DNA from: Aestuariivirga sp.
GTDB taxonomy: Bacteria > Pseudomonadota > Alphaproteobacteria > Rhizobiales > Aestuariivirgaceae
Reading direction: 5' to 3'
DNA length: 38,714 nucleotides
Assembly (NCBI GenBank): GCA_030680855.1
Contig: JAUXUN010000031.1
Coordinates: forward strand, 1 to 38,714
This document shows positions 1-8,552 of this stretch, in pieces. The position numbers were made by a program, and so were the translations under genes. Numbering within the stretch: the stretch's first letter is position 1; each line of letters starts with the position of its first letter. The notes under the pieces were generated by a model. It worked only from the letters and a program-made list of their open reading frames with translations. It searched no databases and was not told the origin of the DNA.

Positions 1-212
1 TTAGGCAGTCCTATAGGGACAGAGCCGAAGTTGCAGCTCCAGAGGCAAAAACCGCCGCAAAAGCGTGGGCGCAGTTTGCGTCAACCGCCGGACTAACACG
101 ACCGGCATTTTCGCGTAGGCTGCGCTCACGCAACCCTTCGCTTCTCGCCTCCCCCGGAAACGGCATAACCGTTTTCACCCCCGGCGAAGCTATGCCCAAC
201 GCTCATTAACAA
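1..212 (+). other. Possible 3' end of a gene entering from the left (uncertain)
   Basis: A plus-strand frame is open from the left edge to a TAA at 210-212, giving about 69 codons with no recognisable domain; the last residues read MPNAH. Third-position bias is weak, and the opposite strand is also open from a TTG near 199 to a stop near 11. This could be a gene tail, a decayed gene or plain intergenic DNA. Nothing else is visible between here and the repeat that begins at 233. Confidence 0.15.
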
Positions 213-232
213 GTGAATCTGTGATTGAAGGG

Positions 233-365
233 GCCCTCATCCCCCTTCGGGACCTTCTCCCATGCAAGAGCACGGGAGAAGGCTCATCCGGTTAGCGCCT
301 TCTCCCGTCCTGCGTAACGTAGTGAAGCGGGATGGGAGAAGGTGGCCGACAGGCCGGATGAGGGC
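233..365. repeat. Nested inverted repeat (REP-like palindromic element)
   Basis: Three nested inverted pairs are visible. The outer arms are GCCCTCATCC (233-242) and GGATGAGGGC (356-365). The middle arms are CCTTCTCCCAT (253-263) and ATGGGAGAAGG (332-342). The inner arms are ACGGGAGAAGGC (272-283) and GCCTTCTCCCGT (297-308). The unit could fold into a long hairpin in RNA or a cruciform in DNA. Intergenic elements built from CCTTCTCCC/GGGAGAAGG motifs are common in Rhizobiales genomes, so this is probably one copy of a dispersed family. It ends about 85 bp before the orphan antitoxin gene. Confidence 0.7.
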
Positions 366-429
366 TTTTCCGCCAGAATGACGTGTGAAGGGAAGCATGC
401 TGAATTGCGACCTCGTTGACCGTAGCTGA
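366..429 (+). pseudogene. Possible remnant of a HigB-type toxin C-terminus (speculative)
   Basis: Between the palindromic repeat and the antitoxin gene one frame gives a stretch containing EGKHAE (387-404). Skipping one base then gives CDLVDRS and a stop at 427-429. HigB/RelE-type toxins usually end in a GTHAEYDxxDA-like motif shortly before higA, so the two pieces together resemble a frameshifted toxin tail. The match is short and needs one frameshift, so chance is possible. If it is real, the rest of the toxin was lost, perhaps when the repeat at 233-365 arrived. Confidence 0.22.
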
Positions 430-450
430 AAAAATTGAAGCCAAGGCACC

Positions 451-825
451 ATGACAAACATCAAGCCGATACGCACAAGCAAGGATCATCAAAGAGCGAT
501 GAAGGAAGTCGAAATCCTTTGGGGCGCCAAAAGCGGAACCCCAAAAGGCAACCGGCTTGATGTCCTCGCTACGCTGATCGATGCATGGGAGGCAATCCAT
601 TATCCGATGGACCCGCCAGATCCTATTGAGGCGATCAAATTCCGCATGGAGCAGCAGGGCCTGACCCGCAAGGACCTGGAGGGCATCATCGGCACCCGCG
701 CCCGCATCGCCGAGGTCCTTTCGGGCAAGCGCGAACTTTCCATTGCGATGATTAGAAGGCTCAATGCGGAACTCAATATTCTAGCGGAGATTCTGATCCG
801 GTCACCCAAAAAGCGCGCTGCTTAG
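451..825 (+). CDS. HigA-family antitoxin (XRE helix-turn-helix), apparently orphan
   Basis: This 124-residue protein matches the HigA layout: an N-terminal arm (about 1-60, including a LIDAWEAIHYP segment) and a lambda-repressor-like helix-turn-helix at about 67-115 (GLTRKDLEGIIG, then VLSGKRELSIAMIRRL). HigA proteins bind and neutralise the ribosome-dependent RNase HigB and repress their own operon. The toxin gene normally lies just upstream, but no intact one is present here; only a palindromic repeat and a short toxin-like scrap precede it. The protein may therefore act as a stand-alone repressor or as an antidote to a toxin elsewhere. It converges with the next gene and the two overlap by 4 bp at their stops. 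The family is fairly sure; the function in this setting is inferred. Confidence 0.8.
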   Translation: MTNIKPIRTSKDHQRAMKEVEILWGAKSGTPKGNRLDVLATLIDAWEAIHYPMDPPDPIEAIKFRMEQQGLTRKDLEGIIGTRARIAEVLSGKRELSIAMIRRLNAELNILAEILIRSPKKRAA

Positions 826-1238
826 GCCCTGTCGTTTTGCATGAACGATAACAATTTTTGGGCGAAGGAGTGTGTGACTATCGCCAAAGCAAGCCACACT
901 GCAGTCATAAGTGATATTTCAAGCTTTCCTGTCAAAGGTTGAATCAGTGCAACTGCTAGCAGGCCAATCGCGACAGCATTCGCTGTTGTCGCTAACAACT
1001 TGACCTGTTCATTGTGGATCTTGATCTCAAGCGAATCTGTGAAGCGGAGACCCTCAATTTTTCGCAATATCGCGAGATAGACGATTCCGGCAATAGCGCC
1101 AGTTAATCCCCACACCGCCGATTGAGGATTCCCTCCCAGCCAATTACTGGGCAAGTAATCATCTGCAATTGAAGCAAAAACTAGAAACGCCGGAATAAAC
1201 AGCGGCATGAGTACAATTCGGTTCATTGGCATAGCCAT
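822..1238 (-). CDS. Hypothetical integral membrane protein, four predicted helices
   Basis: I do not recognise this 138-residue protein. Four hydrophobic segments are visible: about residues 7-25 (IVLMPLFIPAFLVFASIA), 40-57 (AVWGLTGAIAGIVYLAIL), 83-102 (TTANAVAIGLLAVALIQPL) and 109-128 (SLMTAVWLALAIVTHSFA). A charged loop lies between the second and third. Base composition is lower in G+C than the neighbouring pnt genes (about 42% in 901-960 by my count), which suggests it arrived by transfer together with the orphan antitoxin. Its 3' end overlaps the antitoxin stop by 4 bp, and it lies 33 bp downstream of the pntB stop, so it might be read from the pnt operon. No function is proposed. Confidence 0.6.
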   Translation of the reverse strand: MAMPMNRIVLMPLFIPAFLVFASIADDYLPSNWLGGNPQSAVWGLTGAIAGIVYLAILRKIEGLRFTDSLEIKIHNEQVKLLATTANAVAIGLLAVALIQPLTGKLEISLMTAVWLALAIVTHSFAQKLLSFMQNDRA

Positions 1239-1271
1239 GCCTCTCTGCTCGTTAAGTCTCCAAAACTTGCC

Positions 1272-2669
1272 TCACATCCCCTTGACGATCTGCTCCGTCA
1301 TTTTCTTTGCGTCGCCGAACAGCATCATGGTGTTGTCGCGCCAGAACAGGGGGTTGTCGACGCCGGCATAGCCGCTCGCCATGCCGCGCTTGATGAACAT
1401 CACCGTGTTGGCTTTCCACACTTCCAGCACCGGCATGCCGTAGATCGGCGACTTGGGGTCATCCTTGGCGGATGGGTTGGTCACGTCATTGGCCCCGATC
1501 ACGAAGGCAACATCGGCCTGGGCGAATTCGGAATTGATGTCTTCGAGCTCGAACACTTCGTCGTAAGGCACGTTCGCTTCAGCGAGCAGCACGTTCATGT
1601 GGCCGGGCATGCGGCCCGCCACCGGATGGATGGCGTATTTCACCGTCACGCCCGCCTTCTTCAAATGGTCCGCCATCTCGCGAAGCGCGTGCTGGGCCTG
1701 GGCCACCGCCATGCCATAGCCCGGCACGATGATCACCGAGCCGGCATTCTTCAGAATGAAGGCCGCGTCATCGGCCGAACCCTGCTTCACCGGCCGCGTT
1801 TCCTTGGCCCCATCGGCAGGGCCCGCCGTCTCGCCGCCAAAGCCGCCGAGGATGACCGAGATGAAGGACCGGTTCATGCCCTTGCACATGATGTAGGAGA
1901 GAATGGCGCCGGATGAGCCCACCAGCGCGCCGGTGATGATCAGCGCCGTGTTGGCCAGCGTGAAGCCGATGCCCGCCGCCGCCCAGCCCGAATAGGAATT
2001 GAGCATCGACACGACAACCGGCATGTCCGCCCCGCCGATGGGAATGATCAGCAGGAAGCCCAGCGCAAAGCTGATGAAAACGATCAGCCAGAAATCAACC
2101 GGGCTTTGCGTGAGGAAGAATCCGAAGGTGAAGAACAGCAGGGCAAGGCCCAACGCGATATTGATGTAGTGCCGGAACGGCAGCATGATGGGCGCACCCG
2201 ACATGCGGCCATCCAGCTTCAGGAAGGCGATGATCGAACCGGTGAAGGTGACCGCACCAATGGCCGCCCCCAGCGCCATTTCAACGCGGCTCTGCGCATG
2301 GATCTCGCCGCCGCTGGCAATGCCAAAAGCATCTGGCGCATAGAAGGCCGCCGCCGCAACGAAGACGGCGGCAAGTCCGACAAGCGAATGAAACGCCGCC
2401 ACAAGCTGCGGCATCGCCGTCATCGCAATGCGCCTGGCCGCGAACGCGCCAATGCTGCCACCAATTGCAATGCCACCGATGATCAAGGCCCAGACCAGCG
2501 GATTGGTCGGCGCAGCAATCGCCAGCGTAGTGAGCACCGCAATCGCCATGCCGATCATGCCATAGGTATTTCCGGCCCGTGACGATTCCGGGCTGGAAAG
2601 CCCCCGCAGCGCCATGATGAACAGCGCACCGGCAACGAGGTAGAGAAGGGCAGCGAAACTGGCTGACAT
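1272..2669 (-). CDS. pntB: NAD(P) transhydrogenase subunit beta
   Basis: This is the 465-residue beta subunit of the proton-translocating transhydrogenase of the inner membrane, which drives hydride transfer from NADH to NADP+ with the proton gradient. The first ~270 residues are a run of membrane helices. The C-terminal ~180 residues form the NADP(H)-binding domain III, with the recognisable segments IVPGYGMAVAQAQ, HPVAGRMPGHMNVLLAEA and IGANDVTNPSA. The length is normal for PntB. The ATG directly follows the pntAb stop codon and uses a purine-rich site inside the end of pntAb (AAGAAGGG). It is the last gene of the pntAa-pntAb-pntB operon. Identification is firm. Confidence 0.96.
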   Translation of the reverse strand: MSASFAALLYLVAGALFIMALRGLSSPESSRAGNTYGMIGMAIAVLTTLAIAAPTNPLVWALIIGGIAIGGSIGAFAARRIAMTAMPQLVAAFHSLVGLAAVFVAAAAFYAPDAFGIASGGEIHAQSRVEMALGAAIGAVTFTGSIIAFLKLDGRMSGAPIMLPFRHYINIALGLALLFFTFGFFLTQSPVDFWLIVFISFALGFLLIIPIGGADMPVVVSMLNSYSGWAAAGIGFTLANTALIITGALVGSSGAILSYIMCKGMNRSFISVILGGFGGETAGPADGAKETRPVKQGSADDAAFILKNAGSVIIVPGYGMAVAQAQHALREMADHLKKAGVTVKYAIHPVAGRMPGHMNVLLAEANVPYDEVFELEDINSEFAQADVAFVIGANDVTNPSAKDDPKSPIYGMPVLEVWKANTVMFIKRGMASGYAGVDNPLFWRDNTMMLFGDAKKMTEQIVKGM

Positions 2670-2987
2670 CTATTTGCCCTTCTTCTTGTACATGGCCAGC
2701 ATGCGGCTGGTGACGAGGAAGCCGCCGAAAATATTCACGCTCGCCAATATCAGGGCGAGAAATCCGAAGATCATGGCAATGGTGGAACCCGAGGCGATGG
2801 CCCCTGCCCCCACCGCCAGCAAGGCGCCGACTACGATCACCGATGAAATGGCGTTCGTCACCGACATCAGCGGCGTATGCAGCGCGGGAGTCACATTCCA
2901 GACGACGTAGTAGCCCACGAAAACCGCGAGGACAAAAATTCCCAGCAGTGAAACGAAGGGATCGACGGTGTGAGCAATCTGTTCCAT
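2670..2987 (-). CDS. pntAb: NAD(P) transhydrogenase subunit alpha part 2
   Basis: A protein of about 105 residues with three hydrophobic helices: the membrane portion that in E. coli is fused to the end of PntA but is a separate polypeptide in many alphaproteobacteria. It carries the conserved segment [19 protein letters not shown] and ends in KKKGK. I chose the ATG at 2987 ([11 protein letters not shown]) rather than the in-frame start at 3035, because it follows the pntAa stop by 4 bp and the extra 16 residues would lie inside pntAa. It forms the membrane domain together with PntB. Confidence 0.93.
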   Translation of the reverse strand: MEQIAHTVDPFVSLLGIFVLAVFVGYYVVWNVTPALHTPLMSVTNAISSVIVVGALLAVGAGAIASGSTIAMIFGFLALILASVNIFGGFLVTSRMLAMYKKKGK

Positions 2988-2991
2988 GGGA

Positions 2992-4107
2992 TCAGGCCTT
3001 GTACATCGGGTGAACCAGCGCGCCATCGCGGGCAATCAGCGTGCCCTTGATGATCTCATCTTCATAGTCAATCTTCAGGCTGCCATCGGGCTGGATCATC
3101 AGGTCCAGGAAATTGGCAAGATTTTTTGCAAACAGCGGCGAGGCATTGCCCGCCAGCTTGCCCGCCAGGTTCACCGTGCCTATGATCGAAACGCCCTTGT
3201 GTTCAACAACTTGGTCAGGCTTCGACAGCGGACAATTGCCGCCGCGCTCAACCGCGAGGTCAACGATGACTGAACCGGACTTCATGCTCTCGACCATTTC
3301 CTTGCTCACCAACACGGGCGCCGGCCTTCCCGGAATAAGCGCCGTGGTGATCACAATGTCCTGGCCCTTGATATGCTCGGCCACAAGTGCTGCCTGCTTG
3401 GCCTTGTCCTCCGCCGACAGCTCCTTGGCGTAACCGCCCGAGGTCGCCGCATCCGCCACATCGGCAAAAACGAATTTTGCGCCGAGGCTCTTCACCTGTT
3501 CTTCGGTCGCCTTGCGCACGTCGGTTGCCGAAACAATCGCCCCCAGGCGCCGCGCCGTTGCAATGGCTTGAAGCCCCGCAACGCCCACGCCCATGATAAA
3601 CACCTTGGCTGGCGGAACCGTGCCCGCCGCCGTCATCATCATCGGGAAGGCCCGGCCAAAACAGGCCGCCGCATCAATCACCGCCTTGTAGCCCGCGAGA
3701 TTGGATTGCGATGAAAGGATATCCATCGACTGGGCCCGCGAAATGCGCGGCATCAGTTCCATGGCAAAAAATAACTGGCCCGATTTGGCCAGCGTCTCAA
3801 GACCCCTGCGGTCGCCGTAGGGGTCAAGGCCAGCAGCCACAACCGCCCCCTTCTTCAGGTTCTTCAGAATGGCATCGGCAGGCCGGCGCACCGCCAGAAT
3901 CACATCGGCATCCTTGAGCCCCGCATCCGACTTGATGATGCTGGCACCAGCGGCCACAAAAGCCTCATTGGAAATATGTGCCCCCGCGCCCGCGCCTGCC
4001 TGCACCGCGACGGTAAGGCCCTTTTTCACATAGGCCTTCACCGTATCCGGGCTCGCCGAAACGCGGCGCTCTCCGGGACTCGTTTCAGAAAGGATCGCGA
4101 GCTTCAT
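2992..4107 (-). CDS. pntAa: NAD(P) transhydrogenase subunit alpha part 1
   Basis: This 371-residue soluble subunit holds the NAD(H)-binding domain I of the proton-translocating transhydrogenase. It has the alanine dehydrogenase/PNT fold: N-terminal part ([21 protein letters not shown]), then a Rossmann segment ([30 protein letters not shown] at about 166-195) and the late motif [14 protein letters not shown]. The length fits the split alphaproteobacterial form. It is the first gene of the pnt operon, which probably supplies NADPH for biosynthesis and redox defence. The aa3-oxidase subunit IV gene lies 12 bp upstream on the same strand and may share the transcript. Confidence 0.96.
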   Translation of the reverse strand: MKLAILSETSPGERRVSASPDTVKAYVKKGLTVAVQAGAGAGAHISNEAFVAAGASIIKSDAGLKDADVILAVRRPADAILKNLKKGAVVAAGLDPYGDRRGLETLAKSGQLFFAMELMPRISRAQSMDILSSQSNLAGYKAVIDAAACFGRAFPMMMTAAGTVPPAKVFIMGVGVAGLQAIATARRLGAIVSATDVRKATEEQVKSLGAKFVFADVADAATSGGYAKELSAEDKAKQAALVAEHIKGQDIVITTALIPGRPAPVLVSKEMVESMKSGSVIVDLAVERGGNCPLSKPDQVVEHKGVSIIGTVNLAGKLAGNASPLFAKNLANFLDLMIQPDGSLKIDYEDEIIKGTLIARDGALVHPMYKA

Positions 4108-4119
4108 TTTTCGCGCCGC

Positions 4120-4407
4120 CTATGAGACGCTTGCGGCAATGACCAGACCGAACAGCACCAGCAACCCAACCGACAAATACCAGCTGCTGCCCCTGCGCAT
4201 GTCTAGGAACACAGCCACGATACCCAAAATCAATCCGCTGAACCCCATAAACACATTGAACGTTGGGGCAAAGCTAAAGGACACCAGGGCCACCAGTACA
4301 TAGCCGCAGATAATGGAAAGCGCGACCGAGCCCTTGATAAACGCATCATAGGTGTTGCGGTGTTCCTCCATGTCGTCAGAATGTTTGACCGAAGAATGCT
4401 TAGCCAT
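4120..4407 (-). CDS. aa3-type cytochrome c oxidase subunit IV-like protein
   Basis: This 95-residue membrane protein begins with a charged cytoplasmic stretch (HSDDMEEHRNTYDAF) followed by a helix with the pattern FIKGSVALSIICGYVLVALVS, which matches the bacterial aa3 oxidase subunit IV family. That subunit is small and peripheral to the heme-copper oxidase core. Two further hydrophobic segments follow, making the protein longer than the usual ~45-70 residues. I chose the ATG at 4407 over the in-frame start at 4464 because it is preceded by a GGGGAC ribosome-binding site and starts the conserved part. Small genes of this family are often found beside pntA in alphaproteobacteria, as here. Confidence 0.75.
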   Translation of the reverse strand: MAKHSSVKHSDDMEEHRNTYDAFIKGSVALSIICGYVLVALVSFSFAPTFNVFMGFSGLILGIVAVFLDMRRGSSWYLSVGLLVLFGLVIAASVS

Positions 4408-4500
4408 GATTGAAGTCCCCTGGAACGCCATGAATCTCTGCAAGATGTGTAGCCAAGCCCGCAACGCCCCGCAAGCGCCCCAAACAAACGCGGCGATGAG

Positions 4501-5031
4501 TCACGCAAGGGCCGCAAGTTCGGCCAGATTATTGAAAAGGTGCCCTATATCGCCAATCCTGGTCCCCGCAATCTCAAAACTGCCCTCATAAACCCTGACC
4601 CCGCCAAGCGCCTCATAAAAGGCAGCAGCCTGATTGTTGCCCGCCATGGACAGGACGATAAGGTTGCGCCCGCCTTTCGAAAGCCAAAACCGGGCCGCAG
4701 CGGCTATGAGGGCGCGGTCGATCTTCCGGCCGTGATATGCCTTGAGATTATAGATTGCGAAGATTTCACCATCGGCTTCTTTGGCCGCGTCTTCCCTGGC
4801 GGACCCGCATGAAACGAATCCCACGATCCGTCCGGCCTCGCGGGCAACGCATATGAACACGTCCGGATCAGAAATTGCTTCCTGCCACTGCGTAACCCTC
4901 GCATCGGCGGACAGGGTCCTTAGAAATTCAGCGGGCAACAGGCCCGCATAGGTTTCCTGCCAGCACTGGACATGAACGCGGGCAATCTCCTCCGCATCAG
5001 CAAGCGCTGGTTCATCGAATGCTATGCTCAA
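4501..5031 (-). CDS. GNAT family N-acetyltransferase
   Basis: A 176-residue GNAT acetyltransferase. The N-terminal part (EEIARVHVQCWQETYAGLLP) is typical of the RimI-like group; a mid-protein strand (REAGRIVGFVSCG) and a late motif (NNQAAAFYEALGGVRV) complete the fold. The acetyl-CoA loop, usually Q/R-x-x-G-x-G/A, reads YHGRKIDRALIAAA, so the second glycine is replaced and CoA binding may be altered. The substrate is unknown. The start is a TTG whose TTGA overlaps the pepF stop codon, with a GGAG site in the pepF tail, so translation is probably coupled to pepF. Confidence 0.82.
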   Translation of the reverse strand: MSIAFDEPALADAEEIARVHVQCWQETYAGLLPAEFLRTLSADARVTQWQEAISDPDVFICVAREAGRIVGFVSCGSAREDAAKEADGEIFAIYNLKAYHGRKIDRALIAAAARFWLSKGGRNLIVLSMAGNNQAAAFYEALGGVRVYEGSFEIAGTRIGDIGHLFNNLAELAALA

Positions 5032-6812
5032 GCGCTCTCCAGCCCCTCCAGCTCATCGATCATGGCGGAGATTACCGAAAGCCCTTTTTCCCAGAATTTC
5101 GGGTCCGTCGCATCAAGGCCGAAGGGCTTCAGCAGCTCCGAGTGATGCTGCGTGCCGCCCGCCTTGAGCATGGTGAAATATTTTTCCTGAAAGCCACCTT
5201 CGCTTTCCTGGTAACGCGCATAGAGCGAGTTCACCAGGCAATCCCCAAAGGCATAGGCATAGACATAGAAGGGCGAATGGATGAAATGCGGGATGTAGGC
5301 CCAGAAGGTTTCATAGCCAGGGCCAATGCCGATTGAATCGCCCAGGCTTTCCGCCTGAATCTCCAGCCAGATTTCGTTTATATTATCGGGCGTTAACTCG
5401 CCTTCCTTGCGTGCTGTGTGAACCTTGCGCTCAAACGTGTAAAACGCGATCTGGCGCACCACCGTGTTGATCATGTCCTCAACCTTGGACGCCAGCAAAA
5501 TCTTGCGCTTTTTTGGATCAGCCGTCTGGCGCAGCAGCGCCTGGAAGGTGAGCATTTCGCCAAACACGCTGGCCGTCTCGGCAAGCGTCAAAGGCGTTGA
5601 CGCCATCAAGGCCCCCTGCTTCGCCGCCAGCACCTGATGCACGCCATGCCCCAACTCATGGGCGAGCGTCATCACATCGCGCGTCTTGCCCATGTAATTG
5701 AGAAGCACATAGGGGTGCGCCGAAGGAACCGTCGGATGGGCAAAGGCCCCCGGGGACTTGCCGGGGCGCACCGGGGCGTCAATCCATTTCTTGTCAAAGA
5801 AGGTCTTGGCGATGGCCGCCATCTCCGGCGAGAATTCACCATAGGCCGAGAGCACCATTTTTTCCGCCTCCGCCCAGGGCACTTCGCGCGTGTCTTCGGC
5901 CGGGAGCGGCGCATTGCGGTCCCAGTGCATCAGCTTGTCCTTGCCCAGCCACCTGGCCTTCATCTTGTAATAACGGTGCGACAGCTTGGGATATGCGGCG
6001 CGCACGGCGGCCACCAGCGCATCCACCACTTCCGGCTCCACCCGGTTTGAAAGATGGCGCGCCGCGGCAATATCCTTGAAGCCCCGCCAGCGGTCGGAAA
6101 TATCCTTGTCCTTGGCCAGGGTGTTGGTGATCAAGGTGAAGAGACGCAGATTCTCCTTGAAGGTTTTGGCGAGCGCCAGCGCCCCCGCCTTGCGTTTGGC
6201 CTCATCCGCGCTTTGCAGAAGATTGAGCGTGGGTTCAATTGCCAGCGACTCGCCGTCCACCCCAAAGCGCAGGTCCGCCATGGTTTCATCAAACAGGCGG
6301 TTGAAGGCGCTGTAGCCCGTCTGGGATTTCTCAAGGAACAACTCCTCCAGCTTGTCATCAAGCTGATAGGGCTTTTCCTTCAGCAGGTTTTCAATCCACG
6401 GGCGGTAATGATTGAGCGCTGGAACCTGCATGGCTTTTTCAAGGGCCGTATCGTCAATCCGGTTAAGCTCCAGTTCAAAAAACAGAAGCTGGGTGGAGAT
6501 ATCCGTATGCTTGGAACTCACGTCGCCATAGAACTTGCCACGCGCCGCATCTGTTGTATCCCCCACATAGTACAACTGGGCATATGATCCCGTGCGGCCA
6601 AGCAGATCGGAAATGGCCTCATAGGCCTTGAGTGCCTCGGCGAGATCAGCGCCCGAAAGCTTTGCCAGTTTCCCCTTGTATTTTTCAGCAAATGCCTTGG
6701 CTTCCGCCTCACCCCTTTGCATGTCGGCCTTGAAGGCCGCCGCATCGGGCGCAGTATAAAGATCGGCGAGGTTCCATTCAGGCAAATTACCGAGGGCAGC
6801 GGAAGCGGTCAT
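5028..6812 (-). CDS. pepF: Oligoendopeptidase F (M3 family zinc metallopeptidase)
   Basis: A cytoplasmic M3 oligopeptidase of about 594 residues that degrades short peptides. The zinc motif HELGH is at about residues 385-389 (AHELGHGVHQ), and the third ligand is expected in the following helix TLAETASVFGEML. There is no signal peptide. Two ATGs compete: 6818 touches the AAGGA site (6819-6823), whereas 6812 has a 6-nt spacing, so I prefer 6812. It is translationally coupled to the downstream GNAT gene. About 210 bp separate it from the divergent response regulator, and that gap holds no clear promoter that I can defend. Confidence 0.95.
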   Translation of the reverse strand: MTASAALGNLPEWNLADLYTAPDAAAFKADMQRGEAEAKAFAEKYKGKLAKLSGADLAEALKAYEAISDLLGRTGSYAQLYYVGDTTDAARGKFYGDVSSKHTDISTQLLFFELELNRIDDTALEKAMQVPALNHYRPWIENLLKEKPYQLDDKLEELFLEKSQTGYSAFNRLFDETMADLRFGVDGESLAIEPTLNLLQSADEAKRKAGALALAKTFKENLRLFTLITNTLAKDKDISDRWRGFKDIAAARHLSNRVEPEVVDALVAAVRAAYPKLSHRYYKMKARWLGKDKLMHWDRNAPLPAEDTREVPWAEAEKMVLSAYGEFSPEMAAIAKTFFDKKWIDAPVRPGKSPGAFAHPTVPSAHPYVLLNYMGKTRDVMTLAHELGHGVHQVLAAKQGALMASTPLTLAETASVFGEMLTFQALLRQTADPKKRKILLASKVEDMINTVVRQIAFYTFERKVHTARKEGELTPDNINEIWLEIQAESLGDSIGIGPGYETFWAYIPHFIHSPFYVYAYAFGDCLVNSLYARYQESEGGFQEKYFTMLKAGGTQHHSELLKPFGLDATDPKFWEKGLSVISAMIDELEGLESA

Positions 6813-7032
6813 GTCCATTCCTTGTTAACAGTTTGTTTCCCATATGGCTCATGCCCGCAACTTCGGCAACTGCCTGAATTTGTCCCCAAATAATCTACCT
6901 CATTAACAGGGCCTTTACCCTTCGCTGCGAGAGTAGCGGATAACAGGGAAAGCAAAGCAAACACGCATTGGGGGATGCCTGTTGCTGGCCGTATCTGAAT
7001 TTGGCCCTTTGACGATGAGTTGATTACACAGC

Positions 7033-8538
7033 ATGACTTCACGCATACTGATTGTTGAAGACGATCCTGCCCAACGCCGCATTCTGGAAGAGCTTGTCAA
7101 GCGGTTCGGATTTGAATCAATAGCCGCGGATGGCGGCATCAAGGGCCTGGAAGTCTTGAATGGCCCGAATGGCGGCAGCATTGAGCTGGTGATCCTTGAT
7201 CTCATGATGCCCGGCATGGATGGGCTCGAATTCATCGAAAAAATGCAAGGCATTCGCGGCGATCTCCCGGTCATCGTGCAAACCGCGCAAGGCTCCATCG
7301 AAACCGTCATCAAGGCCATGCGCGCCGGGGCCGATGACTTCGTGGTCAAACCTGTCTCGCCCGAGCGTTTGAAAATCTCCATTCAGAATTTGCTGAAGGT
7401 CAATGCGCTCACCGAAGAAGTAAAGCGCCTGAACAAAAAAGTCGGCGGCGCCCTGAGTTTCGGCGATCTCATCGCCTCATCGCCCGCCATGGCCAATGTC
7501 TTGCGACTCGGCCGCCGCGGCGCCCAATCCAACATTCCCATCCTGATTGAAGGTGAATCGGGCGTCGGCAAGGAAATGATTGCCCGCGCCATCCAGGGCG
7601 AAAGCGAACGCGCCGGACGCCCCTTCGTGGCGGTAAACTGCGGCGCCATTCCCGAAAATCTCGTTGAATCCATTCTCTTTGGCCACGAAAAGGGCTCCTT
7701 CACCGGCGCCACCAGCAGGCATAGCGGAAAATTCCAGGAAGCTGATGGCGGCACACTGTTCCTCGACGAAGTGGCGGAACTGCCGCTCGACATGCAGGTG
7801 AAATTGTTGCGCGCCATTCAGGAAGGTGAAATTGACCCCGTGGGCTCGCGGAAATCCGTGAAGGTGAACATCCGCCTGATCTCGGCCACCAACCGCAACA
7901 TGATTGAAATGGTGAAAGCCGGCCAGTTCCGCGAAGACTTGTATTACCGCCTGAACGTCTATCCCATGATGGTGCCGCCGCTGCGCGACCGCAAAGACGA
8001 CATTCCGGCCCTTGTCGAACATTTCATCACCAGGCTTTCCGCCGAGGAAGGCCGCAAGGTTCGCGGCATCGCCCCCAACGCCATTCCCATGCTGCAGGCC
8101 TATGGCTGGCCGGGCAACGTGCGCCAGCTTGAAAACACCATCTTCCGCGCCATTGTGCTGTGCGAAAGCGATGTTCTTGAGATCCAGGATTTTCCCCAGA
8201 TCGCCTCGCTTGTCGAAGGCTACGAGATCATCGTGCCCCCTGCCCTGCCATTAACCAAGAAACCGGCCGCGCCCACGGGCCCTGCCATGACCGGTGGGAA
8301 CCAATTCGTAGGCCGTTCCGCCGGCAACCAAGTCAGCGATGGCATGGCATTGGGAATTCCGGCAGTTACCGATGGCGGACACATCCGAAAACTGGAAGAA
8401 GTGGAGGCCGACATGATCCGCCTTGCCCTTAACCGTTATCGCGGCCAGATGTCGGAAGTTGCACGGAAATTGGGCATTGGGCGGTCGACGCTTTATCGAA
8501 AAATGCGGGATTTGGGACTCGACGAGGCAACGGGGTAA
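7033..8538 (+). CDS. Sigma-54-dependent two-component response regulator (NtrC family)
   Basis: A 501-residue activator with three parts. The receiver domain spans about 4-120, with the acidic pair DD at 10-11, the phospho-acceptor Asp at 56 in LVILDLMMPGMDG, and the late lysine in VVKPVSPE. The AAA+ domain spans about 148-380, with Walker A GESGVGKE from 174, the sigma-54 contact loop as GSFTGA from 221 (the common G-S variant of GAFTGA), and Walker B GGTLFLDEV. A Fis-type helix-turn-helix lies at about 455-495 (EVARKLGIGRSTLYRKM). No histidine kinase is adjacent, so the partner lies elsewhere. A hairpin follows 18 bp after the stop. The target genes are unknown. Confidence 0.94.
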   Translation: MTSRILIVEDDPAQRRILEELVKRFGFESIAADGGIKGLEVLNGPNGGSIELVILDLMMPGMDGLEFIEKMQGIRGDLPVIVQTAQGSIETVIKAMRAGADDFVVKPVSPERLKISIQNLLKVNALTEEVKRLNKKVGGALSFGDLIASSPAMANVLRLGRRGAQSNIPILIEGESGVGKEMIARAIQGESERAGRPFVAVNCGAIPENLVESILFGHEKGSFTGATSRHSGKFQEADGGTLFLDEVAELPLDMQVKLLRAIQEGEIDPVGSRKSVKVNIRLISATNRNMIEMVKAGQFREDLYYRLNVYPMMVPPLRDRKDDIPALVEHFITRLSAEEGRKVRGIAPNAIPMLQAYGWPGNVRQLENTIFRAIVLCESDVLEIQDFPQIASLVEGYEIIVPPALPLTKKPAAPTGPAMTGGNQFVGRSAGNQVSDGMALGIPAVTDGGHIRKLEEVEADMIRLALNRYRGQMSEVARKLGIGRSTLYRKMRDLGLDEATG

Positions 8539-8552
8539 CAGTCACAACTTAT

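Noticed and set aside
2106-2582. Long plus-strand open frame across pntB
   Set aside because: It lies entirely opposite pntB, is extremely rich in Arg, His and Asp, and matches no family; a shadow of the G+C-rich real gene.
6903-6917. TTAA-N7-TTTA resembling a CtrA box upstream of the sigma-54 regulator
   Set aside because: One half is degenerate and the surrounding region gives no further support; expected by chance at this length.
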